From Impatiens glandulifera (Eukaryota > Streptophyta > Magnoliopsida > Ericales > Balsaminaceae), in NCBI RefSeq assembly GCF_907164915.1, contig NW_025919345.1:1-64000 (forward strand): a stretch of 64,000 nucleotides of DNA, in the 5' to 3' direction. Below, in pieces: positions 46,611 through 60,649 of this stretch (its first letter is position 1; each line of letters opens with the position of its first letter). A program made the translations under genes and the position numbers. The notes under the pieces are model-generated. The model saw only the letters and a list, made by a program, of their open reading frames with translations. It ran no database searches and was not told where the DNA came from.

Positions 46611-47103
46611 TGTTAGGGTCAACAATCAAGGCCTCGGTCCTAGAACAATTTCCAGCACCCTTTTCTCGGTCCTATGGTGCACATGGGCCAATTTATGGTT
46701 TTTTTAATAATTTTATTTTGTTTCCTTTCTCTTATATTTCTCTCAAACCGAATTCTGTTATTTCGAAAGTTGTTGTAACAAGTTTGTAACCGAATACTCT
46801 TGGGTAATTCAACGGCTTTAAATGCTGATGCCCATCCCACTTTTTGGGCTATGAATTGAAGCTTGTGAAAGTTGTTACTCTAAGTTATTCTCTCGGTCTT
46901 GGACCTCTATCCTGGACTACTAGGTGTATTCTAGTAGTATTTCTCTTCTCACCTTTGGTTCTTCTATCCTTAACCTCGAATTCTCTTCTCACATTATATC
47001 CGTTGCGCTTGAGTATAGAATCCCACCCTCGGTCCCAACTATCAAGAACCCGATTCTTAGTATCAAGAACTCGGAAAGCTAAGTTATTGTTTCAAGCTTA
47101 ACA
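46611..47103 (+). repeat. 3' LTR of gypsy element 2
   Basis: 493 bp, partner of 43918-44411, followed by CATAG. Confidence 0.93.
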
Positions 47104-47690
47104 CATAGTTATAATATACTATTATAATTTGAACAATTCTTGTTTAAATTATAGTGATAAATTAGGGCTTCATCGATCTATACAAATATTGTTTAATGAA
47201 TATTTAGCGCTCAACAACGCAATAATGAACATTTAGATCGGTTGTTGGACTGCTGCTTTTATACCGTTTGTGATAAAATAAATATTTAGATTATGATGTT
47301 CCCATTTGAAAATAAAAATTGATTACTCCTTGTTTGAGGTTATAATTTGTATCATTTGATAATATCATCATATTAATTTGTCAATAGATATGAATATTCA
47401 AATATGATAGATACATTTAATGACAAATTAAATTGTTTTGTTTAAGTTATAGTGAATCAAAACATGTGTAGAAGTTGTCAATAGATGAAATATTTTGTTC
47501 TTTCATTTGCCGTTGAAGATGAATCATGCTTATAAATTGGTTGTCTAGAATGAATATTCTAAAATTACTAAATCATGCTTATAAATTGATTGTAAATTTT
47601 TGGATTCTATGTTAGATTATTGGCCTAGGTATATGCATGATTTAGAAAGAATATGCTTTCTTTGACATAATAATAATTTACCTAGTCTCA

Positions 47691-48203
47691 ATGGAAGTTC
47701 TTGACAAAACATGGATGACCATACGTCGGACTTATCCAAAATATATCGAGGGGTTGAAATTTTCATATAATTTGTGGAAAGGTCTACGAGTAGATCTTTG
47801 ATTGCATGTACCTTGTGTAAAGTGTGCAAATCGAGTATATAAGAATAAGACAGTCGTTAGAACTCATCTAATTGTATTTGGCATAAGACATAATTATGGT
47901 TATTGGTATTTTCACTGAGAAAGGAGAATTGAAAGTGAAAGTATAAATGTTGTTAGTGAGAGTGGGGAAGATGAATTAAATGATGAGCTTGTAGACAAAC
48001 CAATTAATATACAACACAATAACGGGAGTAATACCATCGATGAACCTATTGACGTTTGTAATGATCACCTAATGGAAGATATTATTGTTGATTTGTATCA
48101 TAATATGAACAATGATAATGAATATCTTGGTGATACCGTGTTGGTGATGCTAAGGAATTTTACCAATTGTTGGATGATACACATAGTTGGAGACTGTAAT
48201 ACT
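47691..48203 (+). pseudogene. CACTA transposase-associated domain, copy A
   Basis: Reads LDKTWMTIRRTYPKYIEGLK, a stop, then HVPCVKCANRVYKNK and RTHLIVFGIRHNYGYWY, the layout of the N-terminal transposase-associated domain of En/Spm transposases (Trp near the start, CPCxxC zinc-like pair, then RxHL). An acidic segment follows. The frame is broken by stops and by the copia LTR after 48203. Confidence 0.7.
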
Positions 48204-48346
48204 CGTCGTACATATTTTTATTTTTTATATTTATATATAATTGATATGATAATATAGGGTTACAGCATATATATATACAAGGTTTATCTTAACGCCCAAA
48301 TTAGGGCAGTTTCTAGCTAGGCTGAGCCACATAATATATTCTAACA
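48204..48346 (-). repeat. Duplicated short LTR of the minus-strand copia element
   Basis: Third copy of the LTR, inside duplication copy A, ending ctaaca just before ccctcctcaagctcaagg. Confidence 0.8.
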
Positions 48347-48699
48347 CCCTCCTCAAGCTCAAGGTGGTAGAGTAGAGATCAACTTGAGTTTGCTCAATAA
48401 CATGTAAAATGGCCCGGCAAAAGTGCCATTAATATAGTGGAGAATACGTAACACATCAGATTGATGAGTTGTATGTGGACAAGTCATGAATTAACTAATG
48501 ATGTGAATTACATGAGCTATGTTATGGCGAGTGACAGTCAGATATATCAGGGAGCCCACTAACTTGCGATTGAGCGTGGGGTCCTTAAGAGGGGTGTCAT
48601 CGAGAGGAGTAAGACAGCAATCTGCCTCAAGTGGAGTCAATGTAGTTTTGCTATCAGCCAAGTCAACGTGGGAGATAAGGTTAGAAGCATACTTCGCCT

Positions 48700-50271
48700 G
48701 AACAATTCTTTTTTAAATTATAGTGATAAATTAGGGCTTCATCGATATACAAATATTGTTTAATGAATATTTAGTGCTCAACAACGCAATAATGAATATT
48801 TAGATTAGTTGTTGGATTGCTGCTTTTATATAGTTTGTGTTAAAATAAATATTTATATTATGATGTTCCCATTTGAAAATAAAATTGATTACTCCTTGTG
48901 TGAGGTTATAAGTTGTATCATTTGAAAATATCATCATATTAATTTATCAATAGATATGAAGATTCAAATATGATAAATATATTTAATGACAAATTAATTT
49001 GTTTTGTTTAAGTTATAGTGAATCAAAACATGTGTAGAAGTTGTCTACTAGAGTATATTTTGTTCTTTCATTTACCGTTGAAGATGAATCATGCTTATAA
49101 ATTGGTTGTCTAGAATGAATATTCTGAAATTACTAAATCATGCTTATAAATTGATTGAAAATTTTTGGATTCTATGTTAGATTATTGGCCTAGGTATATG
49201 CATGATTTAGAAAGAATATGCTTTTTCTTTGACATAATAATAATTTGCCTATTCCCAATGGAAATTCTTGACAAAACATGGATGACCCTACGTCGGACTT
49301 ATCCAAAATATATCGAGGGGTTGAAATTTTCATATAATTTGCGGAAAGGTCTACGGGTAGATCTTTGATTGCATGTCCCTTGTGTAAAATGTGCAAATCG
49401 AGTATATAAGAATAAGACAGTCATTAGAACTCATCTGATTGTATTCGGCATAAGACATAATTATGGTTATTGGTATTTTTACTGGGAAATGATAATTGAA
49501 AGTGAAAGTATAAATGTTGTTAGTGAGAGTGGGGAAGATGAATCAGATGATGAGCTTGTACACAAACCAATTAATGTACAACACAATAACGGGAGTAATA
49601 CCATCGATGAACCTGTTGCCGTTTGTAATGATCACCTAATGGACGATATTATTGTTGATTTGTATCCTAATATGAACAATGATAATGAATATCTTGGTGA
49701 TCCCGTGTTGATGATGCTAAGAAATTTTACCAATTGTTGGATGATACACATAGTTGGAGACTGTAATACGCGTCGTACATATTTTTATTTTTTTATATTT
49801 ATATATAATTGATATGATAATATAGTGTTACAACATATATATATATACAAGGTTTATCTTAGCGCCCAAATTAGGGCAATTTCTAGCTAGGCTGAGCCAC
49901 ATAATATATTCTAACACCCCCCCTCAAGCTCAAGGTGGTAGAGTAGAGATCAACTTGAGTTTGCTCAATAACATGTAAAAACGGCCCGGCAAAAGTGCCC
50001 TTAATATAGTGGAGAATACGTAACACATCAGATTGATGAGTTGTACGAGGACAAGTCATGAATTAACTAATGATGTGAATTACATGAGCTATGTTAGGGC
50101 GAGTGACGGTCAGATATATCAGGGAGCCCACTAACTTGCGATTGAGCGTGGGGTCCTTAAGAGGGGTTTCATCGAGAGGAGTAAGACAACAATCTGCCTC
50201 AAGTGGAGTCAATGCAGTTTTGCTATCAGCCAAGTCAGCGCGGGAGATAAGGTTAGAAGCATACTTCGCCT
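48700..50271 (+). repeat. Tandem segmental duplication, copy B (1.57 kb)
   Basis: Follows copy A with no spacer. Only copy B continues into the rest of the copia interior, so copy A is the extra part. The two 60-codon frames at 48519 and 50091 are antisense shadows of the copia RNase H region. Confidence 0.9.
49258..49770 (+). pseudogene. CACTA transposase-associated domain, copy B
   Basis: Near-identical to copy A: LDKTWMTLRRTYPKYIEG, the same TGA at 49366-49368, then HVPCVKCANRVYKNK from 49369 with an open frame through the acidic ESGEDESDDEL segment into the LTR. The shared stop predates the duplication or marks an intron not resolved here. Confidence 0.72.
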
Positions 50272-53200
50272 AAGACAAATAGATACTATCTGCTATTTCA
50301 GAAATCTCAAGACCTGGAAAGTAACGCAGCTTACCAAGACTCTTCATACCAAAATGTTGATGAAGATAGGTCTGTAAATTAGATATTCTAGATGCATCGT
50401 CTTTAGTGATCACCTTATCATCAACATATAATAATATAATAATAATCCCAGATGAGGAGTGACGAATGAATAAAGTAGAGTCATGGGAAGAGGCGGTAAA
50501 CCTATACTGAATAAGTGTTTAGCTAAACTTGGCAAACATGTTGATGAAGATAGGTCTGTAAATAAGATATTCCTAAGGTATCGTCGTTAGTGATCGCCAT
50601 ATCATCAACATATAATGGTAGAATAATAATCCAAGATGAGGAGCAACGAATAAATAAAACAGAGTCATAAGGAGAGGCGGTAAAACCATACTAAATAAGT
50701 AATGAGTTGAACTTGGCAAACCAAGCTCGTGGTGATTGCTTCAGGCCGCAAAGAGTATGGCGTAGTATACATGCCTTCCCCGAAATGTCTAAACCCGACA
50801 ATAGACTCATATAAACCTCCTTAGAAAGATCTCCATGAAGAAAAGCATTCTTTACATTCAAATAGTGAAGAGACCATCGAAAAACAACAACAATAGCCAA
50901 AAGACAACGAATATAAGTCAAACGGGCAATGGGAGCAAAAGTCTCTTCATAGTCAATGTCATACTCCTGTAAGAAACTATTAGCCATGAAATGAGCTTTG
51001 TAGTGCTCAATAGATCCATAATTCTTTTGATCTTGTAAACTCATTTTCAATAAAAGATTTCTTGATAGGTGGTAGATCAACGATATCCCAAGTCCTAGTC
51101 TTCTGAAGAGATTGTATTTCCTTAGACATAGCCTCACGCCACAATGGATCACAATTTGCCTCACAAAGATCTTAGGCTCATGGTTAGCTAGAATGTTAGA
51201 GAAACAATGGTAATCTTAGAGATGAGGAGGAAGACAATGTACCCGGGTAAAATGTCAATTAGTGGCATCAAGGACATGATGTACTCAATTAGGTACTTGT
51301 TCATGAGACACAGGTGGGTCAGATGAGGGTGACAGGGGAGAAGCAACAGTGTCAACAAAATTTTGTGTGAGCTTAGGACCTGTAAAAGAAGGAATGGATC
51401 TAAACAAAAATATGGGGAATCTATCTGAAAAGGAGTGGTAACTTGGAATCAGAATAGAACATCTTATGTTCCCAAAAGGTGACATAAAGAGAAACACGAA
51501 TCCGATTTGACATAGGATCCCAACAACGATAGCCCTTATATTCTACCCTATATCTCAAAAAACAACATAGACGATTCCAAGGCTCCAATCTGTTTTGCTC
51601 ATGCGGGGGAAGGTGGACAAAAATAACACAACCAAATGGGCGAATAATGGAGTAATCTGATGTCTGACCAAAGATTTTTTTGGTAAAGAGAGACATCCTA
51701 AAGTACAGAAGATGTCATTCGGTTGATTGTATAGACAACAGTAAAGGCAACTTCTCCCAAAACCGATCTGGACATGAAGCATAATAAAGCATGGCACTAA
51801 TAGTATTTAGAATGTGTCTATGTTTACGTTCAACCCTACCATTTTTTATTGAAGTGTAAGGATCGACATGAGCGCTGAATAACAGTACCCTAGATGGAAA
51901 GAAAGTCGAGAAAGGTATAATCATTGTATTCTAGAGTATTATTAGTACGAAGTGTTTTAATATGGCATGAGAATTGTGTTAAATCATTTTCGCAAAAATG
52001 GAATAAGTATAGACAAGTTCAAAACATTTCTTGAAAAATTTTATCCAATTAAACCATGAATAATCATCAACAAATATCACAAAATATCAATAATCATGAA
52101 ATGTACCAACAGGGGAGGCCCCCCAAATATCTAAGTGAACTAGCGAAAAAGGTTTATCAGTAATAGAATGATTATTCAAGAAAGAAAGTGTTGGTTGTTT
52201 GTCAAGCTTACAATGCACATAATCAAATAACTCAAATTGAATAGGACCCAAAAAAACCTTTAGCAGCAAGAGACTGAAGTTTATTTGATGAAGCATGCCC
52301 TAGTTTAAGATGCCACTAATAAATGGGGAAGGAGAAACGACATAAGAATGGAAGGAAAAGGCTGAAGGGAACAAAGCTCAAACAAGTGATCTGTCTTGCA
52401 CCCCTTCCCAAGAATCTGACCCGCCTGTGAATCCTGAACATGTACACCAAAAGTCGTAAAAGTAACAATAACTCCCTGCTCAACCAACTGACCAGCATAA
52501 ATAAGGTTTAATGTTAAACGGGAAATGTAGTAGATATCTTAGAGAGATGGTAAAGTGGCATGAACATTATGTGTGATGTGCATAGTTGCACAATTTGCAG
52601 TGTGAATGGGAGGTGATGTGGTGAGAGGTTTTAGGGAATGTAACAGATTAATGTTAGAGGTCATACAACAAAAAGAGTCTATAAACCATTGTTGATTACC
52701 TGATGTGGTGGTTAATGAAGGAATGACAAATAAAACATAAGTGAGCAGTTTATGAATATCTATAAGGGTGGGAGTAGTGAACTAAGGCAGCTGCAATCAT
52801 TTGTGACGACGGCTATGGAGGAGAAAGAATCAACTAAAGAAGATGTATGACCCTTTTTGGCATTTTTAAAGGATACAACCCTTTTGGTGGCAATAACAAC
52901 ACTCAATGTTGGGGAAATGAGTGTACACATGATCAACATTCAGGCATCGACGACATTTAACAGACATATATGATCGAGCATCTTTCCGAGCATTCTTACG
53001 AGGATACACGGGAAGACAAGATGAAACAACCATAACAAAATCAGTAGTGGGAGATCGAAGCATGGCAAGACGAATAGCCTCAAAAGAGATCTCCTTCATA
53101 GATATGTCTAACGAAGGTAGTGGATGACAATGGATCAATGATCCACGAACAGACTCATACTCAGGGCCAAGATTCATTAGTAACTAAATGACCCTAAAGT

Positions 53201-53602
53201 GTTTCTCATTAATGATGGCCTCGTCAATGCGATCTTAGAGTGACTGAACAGTAGAGAAGAAATTGTCAATGGATTTTCTTGGATCATGTTTCAGTGCATG
53301 CAACGAACTCAACAACTGATAGTGGTGCATTCCTCCGGTAGCCTAGAATCAATTTTTCATATAATCACATGTCATCTTGGCGGTATCCATTCGCCAAAGT
53401 TGGATCTTATTATTTCTAGATGACGAATTTCGAATCTAGATAAGAATGGTATGATTCTTACTAAGTCATCAATAGCCACACAATAATCGTCAATTTCTTT
53501 TGTAGCCAGCGGAGTAGAGGAAGATCCAACAAGTTTTACTAGTATAGTGAAGTCACTAGTGACATATCGCCACAACTTGTTACCCATTAAAAAACTCTTC
53601 AT
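49917..53602 (-). pseudogene. Gag-pol remnant of the minus-strand copia element
   Basis: On the minus strand, in order: gag N-terminus (MGNKLWRYVTSD) from 53602; gag middle with LGPEYESVRGSL and a zinc-knuckle-like CRRCLNVDHVYTHFPNIEC-CYC area at 53177-52866; GAG-pre-integrase and integrase start (CKLDKQPTLSF, HLDIWGASPVGTFHDY) at 52296-52087; integrase end NGRVERKHRHILNT and FGCVIFVHLP at 51924-51421; reverse transcriptase QEYDIDYEETFAPIARLTYI, NVKNAFLHGDL and LCGLKQSPRAWF at 51164-50691; then RNase H debris to 49917. Many stops and frameshifts are present. Confidence 0.85.
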
Positions 53603-53936
53603 ATATCAGACTACAAATCATAGTTGTCTCTTGACAATATAACCGTAATACCAGATGCCTCCACACGATCCATATTGAGAAACATAAAGGAAGAATCCAA
53701 GTCATAAAAAATACAAATAACTAGCCAAAAAACATATCAAAAGATTCAGTAAAGAACTAAAACTTCTCAGCGAATTGGAAAACAGTAGACAATTCATAAA
53801 ACCAAATCAGATCTGAAAATAAATAAAAAAAATAGTCGAAATCAAAATATGACTGCACAGGTGCGTCAATGATCGAAGTTGAACTGAATTGCGGCGGATG
53901 ACAATAAGATCTGATGGTAGCGACTCTCATACCATT

Positions 53937-54068
53937 TCATAAATATTTTTATATTTATATATAATTAATATGATAACAAAGGGTTACAATATATATATAC
54001 AAGGTTTATCTTAGCGCCCAAATTAGGGCAAATTCTAGATGGGTTGGGTCACATAATATATTTTAACA
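53937..54068 (-). repeat. 5' LTR of the minus-strand copia element
   Basis: Shares caaggtttatcttagcgccc and cacataatatatt with the left LTRs at 48204 and 49771. Confidence 0.8.
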
Positions 54069-54073
54069 ATACT

Positions 54074-54809
54074 AAAGTTATCTATTACACATAGTTGGAT
54101 ATTGTAGTTATCATTGCATATATATATATTCAGTTACTCCTATAAAGATCAATTACTCCTATAAAGATCACCATCTATTTATAAATACTTATACTGTAAT
54201 ACTAAAGTTCAACATCTTGTGTTCTTTTATGAAAGCCTTTCTGAAATTATGTACGGATAAAACTCAACTCAAATCAAATATATCAAACTTAATTTTATTT
54301 TCCATATTAGTTTGTAGATCTATAATTTCTAAGCAAATAAAAGAAAATGTTATTCAGTATATAAAGAAATACTATAAAAAAACATGTTTGCTTGATGATG
54401 TGAGGAGTCTTGATGTAGATAGAAAACTGTTATTCTTCATATTCGTTCTCAGATTAGGTTTCAAAAGTTTCACTTCGTTCACCACTACTGTATCTGTTTT
54501 TAATTAGGTTGAAGATGAAAACGTTCAGCCACCACCGCCTCTTCTTCGTTCGATTTAGGATTGATCTTGAGATTAACTTTCTAAGATTTTCATCTTATAT
54601 TTACACATTAGGTCGAAGAAGAAGAAATGGATAAAGGTTGAAAAGAGATAAAATAAAAGATGAAAAATTGGGGTTTATTGAGAAAGAGATTTATATCTAG
54701 CTGTTAAATATGGAAAGTAAAAAATAGTAAAATTTATACCTAATACTAATAGTTATAATTTTATATAGTATTTTGAGGTATAATTTATACATATTATAGA
54801 TATAAAATT
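54074..54809. other. Spacer between the CACTA/copia block and the Mutator-like element
   Basis: 54090-54110 (acacatagttggatattgta) repeats the CACTA sequence just left of the copia LTR. 54128-54175 repeats aactcctataaagatca. A 96-codon frame at 54217-54507 has no recognisable features and is probably chance. Confidence 0.4.
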
Positions 54810-55440
54810 GGAAAAAATTTCATTTAGACGTATATACTTGTACAACTAGCTCACTTAACGTATATACTAATAAAAGATCATTTAAGCATATGTATTATTA
54901 AAAATATGCCCATTTAACCCTTTTAGTAAACTAGAGTTAATTTTTATTTTTTAATTTATATATTTCTTAATTAAATATTAATATATTTTCTCTTTCCTTC
55001 TTTTTTATTAATTAAACAATTTAAATTTATCTCATTCCTAATTTGTTATTATTTTTATATTAACTAGGAAAATTTCTGTGGCTAAGAATAAAAACAAAAT
55101 AAATTAAAAAAAATTATAATAATATTTATTCAATGTTTAAAATTCTTAATAAATCACGAATAATATATCAAAATAAAAAATAGAATGCTCTCATCCCACA
55201 TTTTATTCACTTCGGTAAAACAACTTATTTTTCTCACATGTTTCATCACATATTTTTTCCGAATAAATCTCTCATCTCATTACTTTACAATTTTACTTTG
55301 TCAATCAAATATTTGATTCATATTTTTTAATAATTAGCATTGTGACCTCACACTTTGGTCAATCAAATATTTGATTCATATTTGTTTAACCACTTTCAAA
55401 TGATACCGACCTATTATTCCTCGGCAAACCACATCTCAAT

Positions 55441-57010
<1,570 letters not shown>

Positions 57011-57796
57011 ATATATATATATATATTTTTTTTTTCTTTTATTTCATCTTTCTTTTTTATCAATTTTTATTTCTCTTAATCCTTAAATTCTCATTTTTAA
57101 AGAAATTTTAGTAACTTATTTATGAATTTTGTTTTAGTGTAATATTTTTGTTAAGGGTTTCTTTCTTATTTAATTTAGTATAAATAAAAATAAAATTAAT
57201 AATTTTTTATTTAAATTTTGATTCATGACCTATAGTAGTAGTAAGAAATATTATTTTGTCTAATATTTGATTATTACTCTTTTGTTGTTTGATGAATGAA
57301 TTGCTATTATTATTCAATTCTTTATTATTAATTAATTTATTTTTGTATTGAAGGATTTTTATTATTGAAATGATAAATCGTTGTTATATCCAACCATTAA
57401 GACCAAACAATTTTAAAATAATTGATAATCAATGTTAATATAAGAAAAAAACATAAAAAAGAGAATAAATATAAAGTTAAAATAATTAATGTTAAATGTT
57501 TAATAAAATCAAAATAATCAATAATAAATACTCATATAGGAATAATAAGAAATTTATAAAAATATTAAAATTGAGAAATCATTAATTAATAAAAAATAAG
57601 AGAGAAAATATATTAATATTTAATTAATAAATATATAAATTAAAAAATAAAAATTAATTTTGTTTATTAACGGAAGCTAAATGAGCCTATTTTTTTTATA
57701 GTACATAGATTTAAATTACATTTTATGAGAACGTATGTTTAGTGTGCTACTTGTACAAAAACATATGTCTAAATAAGCTTTTTTTTCTATAAAATT

Positions 57797-58270
57797 TTAT
57801 AATCAAACAACTCATTAACTTTAGTATACACATTATTATCCATATCTATGTGGATTATATATCCACATAGAACAAAGGCTAAATGTAATGTTTGAATGAG
57901 ATGTAAGAAATTTGATTTGAATGATTCAAGAATTTTACTATAAGAATCGTTTGTAGATTAATTCATTCTTGTTCTACTCACCTCTTTGTCCATTTTAGGA
58001 GTTAGTTCTCAAAATAATTTTGTTTGAAATCTATTTTCTCAAAATAATCTACTTTATGAATTTATTCTTAAATTAATATAGTTTAATGTTCAAACTAAGT
58101 TATTTTATTTTTATTTTAACTTTTATAACTCATTATTAAATATATCTAAATTTAATAATTTATATTATATATATCTAAATTATTATTTTTATAAATTTGA
58201 TTATTTATATTTTAATATATTTATTTAAATTATTATTATTATTAATAAATTTCATTGTGTTTTACACTAA
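57797..58270. other. AT-rich spacer
   Basis: Nothing recognisable. Confidence 0.5.
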
Positions 58271-58272
58271 TA

Positions 58273-58797
58273 CACTTAAGTTTATCAAACATTACACCTC
58301 AGTTTTTTAGAATTTACATTTCAGTTTAAAAATACATTACAGATTAGTATTTAAATGACATTAGATTACAGTTCATACATTACATTACGTTTTAGTTGAG
58401 TTTTATAAAACGTTAATGTTTAGTGTAAAATAAATTATAGTTGAGTATATATAATGTTACATTTTAGTATATCAGATAATACACTTCAGTTTTTCAAGTA
58501 TTACACTTTAGTTAATTAGACAGTACACTTAAGTTTATTAAGCATTACACATCATTTTTTCTGAATTTACATTTTAGTTTAAAAATCCACTAAAGATCAG
58601 TATTTAAATGACATTTTATTACAGTTCATACATTACCTTACATTCTAGTTGAGTTTTATAAAATGTTAATGTTTAGTGTAAAATAATTACAGTTGAATAA
58701 ATATAACGTTACACTTCAGTGTATCAGACAATACACTTCAGTTTATCAATGATTATACTTCAGTTAATTAGACAGTACACTTAAGTTTATCAAGCAT
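58273..58797 (+). repeat. Tandem repeat with a 252-bp period, about 2.1 copies
   Basis: cacttaagttta recurs at 58273, 58526 and 58778. Between them each unit carries agtatttaaatgacatt, acagttcatacatta and tgttaatgtttagtgtaaaat in the same order. Inside each unit a shorter motif, tacacttcagttnatca, is itself repeated several times. Confidence 0.85.
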
Positions 58798-60649
58798 TAC
58801 ATTTCATGGGGTTTTAATATATTAAATTATTATTTAGAGTTACATAGGTTTTGTCTAATATATAGACATTAAATTATATTTATAAGGAGACTAATATAAT
58901 ATAATAATATAGTATTGATTTTATCACAATTTATCATATTATGATATTATTTTACAGATATATATTATTTTTATATTATAACATCATTTTTCAAACTCAA
59001 GATGAAAAGGACTTGAACAACTTGAGGTTGAAGACGAGATGTTGAAATGTTGATAATGTATTCTTCAAGATTGAAAACTCGTTAGCTACATCTAGTTATA
59101 AGATGACAATGTGTTGACTGATAAATCAACGAAAAGGTAGAATGTCATGGGCATTGAATGTTCGGGTGAAACAACAACTGAATAAACTCCAAAGTTACTC
59201 GTGAGTCTTGAGATCCATTTAATGATGGGATGACAGTGTTGCATAAAAAAAACTAGTGAAAAATGTATAACCCCATAGGCATAGAATGATGGGGTGAAAC
59301 ACCAAAGAAATTTATTCTAACGAAATGATGATAGTGTGTTGACTAAATAATTAGTTATAAAGAAGCACATATGATTGGATTAATACTAATAAAAATATGG
59401 AGATTAATTACTGGGATAAAACAACAACTGAAAACAAAATTCAGAGAATGTGATTGGCAAAAAAAAAAGAAAATCAATATAATTATTTAAAAAAAAATTA
59501 TTAAAAAAATAATAATTAATATAGCATTAGAGTCCGAAACCATCGATGGAGGCAGCGAAAAACTATATTTTGTAGCTCAACAATACAATTTTAGCTCTAT
59601 ACCATGTTAAAATATATAAGGAGATTGTATTAGATGTTTATTTAAAATTATCTAGTTTAAGTGTAATGTATAAACATTAAAAAACTAATATAATAGATAT
59701 TATCATAATTTATCACATTACACTTATTATCTTTATATTATAAAAAATATTGAATTAGATCTCAAGTCGATGGAACACAACTTGAAATAAAAATCAAATT
59801 AAGACCGTGATTAGAAATTAATTTCAAAATTCTAACATTTTTAAAATTAATTAATTTTAGCTTAAAAGACAATTCAAATAGAAAACGTTATAACATGAAT
59901 AAAACATTCTATTATATTAAACTACATTTATCTTTGAATCCTAGGTCTAATTATTCAAAGTTATTAAACTGTTAAGAATTCTATAATTTTCAAATCAGTT
60001 TGATGTTTTTCAGATAAAAATTATCATTGATTAATGAATAAACCTCTTTCACTTCCTCCAAATCTATCTTCATTTATTTTGAACATAAATTTCTATATGA
60101 CAATTTTCTGAAATTATATTTTGAAATTTGTTAAAAAAAAGCAAAAGATGTTAAATAAATTTCTTATCTCACTTTTCAATTCAATTTCAAGTTAGGTTTA
60201 AATTGGAAAGATTTCTATAAATCAAATTTTAGAATTTGTCTCATGTTTTGATTTTACCAAATCCAAATTCAATTTACTTAGATATTCACTAAAATAATTA
60301 TACTCAATTCATAAGACTTCAACACAAGTGGAAATTTTAACACTTAAAATTACCGTCCATATTAATAATACATATATACTTTTAAATCTCTACACAATAC
60401 ATTTATACTTTTAAATCGCTACACAATACATATATACTTTTAAATCACTAGCTAGCATGTTATACTGGCCTTCATCGCAAGGGGATCATCTCCATTACTT
60501 TTCTCTCCAACAATCATCTCGTCCAATATCCACTCAGTCATCATTGCAGCATCGTTGCTGCCGCCACCTGCTGCTGCTGCTATCGTCTTCATTTCTCGTG
60601 GATGGAAAACCATTTCTCGTGGATGGAAGACCGGCAAAACTCAGATAAT
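58798..60649. other. AT-rich spacer with loose repeats
   Basis: 59090-59440 has three loose copies of a roughly 120-base unit containing gtgttga, ggcattgaatg and ggtgaaacaacaactg. 60350-60450 has three copies of acacaatacatatatacttttaaatc-like sequence. 60590-60632 has two 21-base copies of catttctcgtggatgga. No gene beyond the MADS fragment is supported. Confidence 0.45.

Larger units (their letters stand above)
43918..47103 (+). mobile_element. Ty3/gypsy element 2, gag-protease only
   Basis: LTRs at 43918-44411 and 46611-47103 start tgttaggg and end cttaaca. The target duplication CATAG is present at 43913-43917 and 47104-47108. The primer site ttgtatcagagc follows the 5' LTR, and the polypurine tract gaagggggagatta precedes the 3' LTR. 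The 2.2-kb interior has gag and protease; only the first few dozen residues of reverse transcriptase (FAAPVMLVRE) remain, and integrase is gone. Confidence 0.93.
47131..48699 (+). repeat. Tandem segmental duplication, copy A (1.57 kb)
   Basis: Starts gaacaattct and ends acttcgcct. The next 1572 bp repeat it in order. Each copy spans CACTA sequence, a short LTR and the 3' end of the minus-strand copia element. Confidence 0.9.
49771..54068 (-). mobile_element. Degenerate Ty1/copia element in minus orientation with short LTRs
   Basis: The right LTR (about 53937-54068) is the element's 5' LTR. Next to it, tctcataccat read on the minus strand gives the tRNA-Met primer motif TGGTATGAGAG. The left LTR (about 49771-49916) is preceded on the minus strand by the polypurine tract ttgagggggggtg. 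The LTRs are only about 130-145 bp; their outer boundary at the left is uncertain by some ten bases. atact at 48199-48203 and 54069-54073 is the probable target duplication. Gag and pol remain in order but broken. Confidence 0.82.

Noticed and set aside
48519..50273. Two near-identical 60-codon frames (48519-48701 and 50091-50273)
   Set aside because: They are antisense to the copia RNase H region and are copied by the tandem duplication.
54217..54507. 96-codon plus-strand frame
   Set aside because: Sits in spacer DNA without motifs; codon use looks like AT-rich noise.
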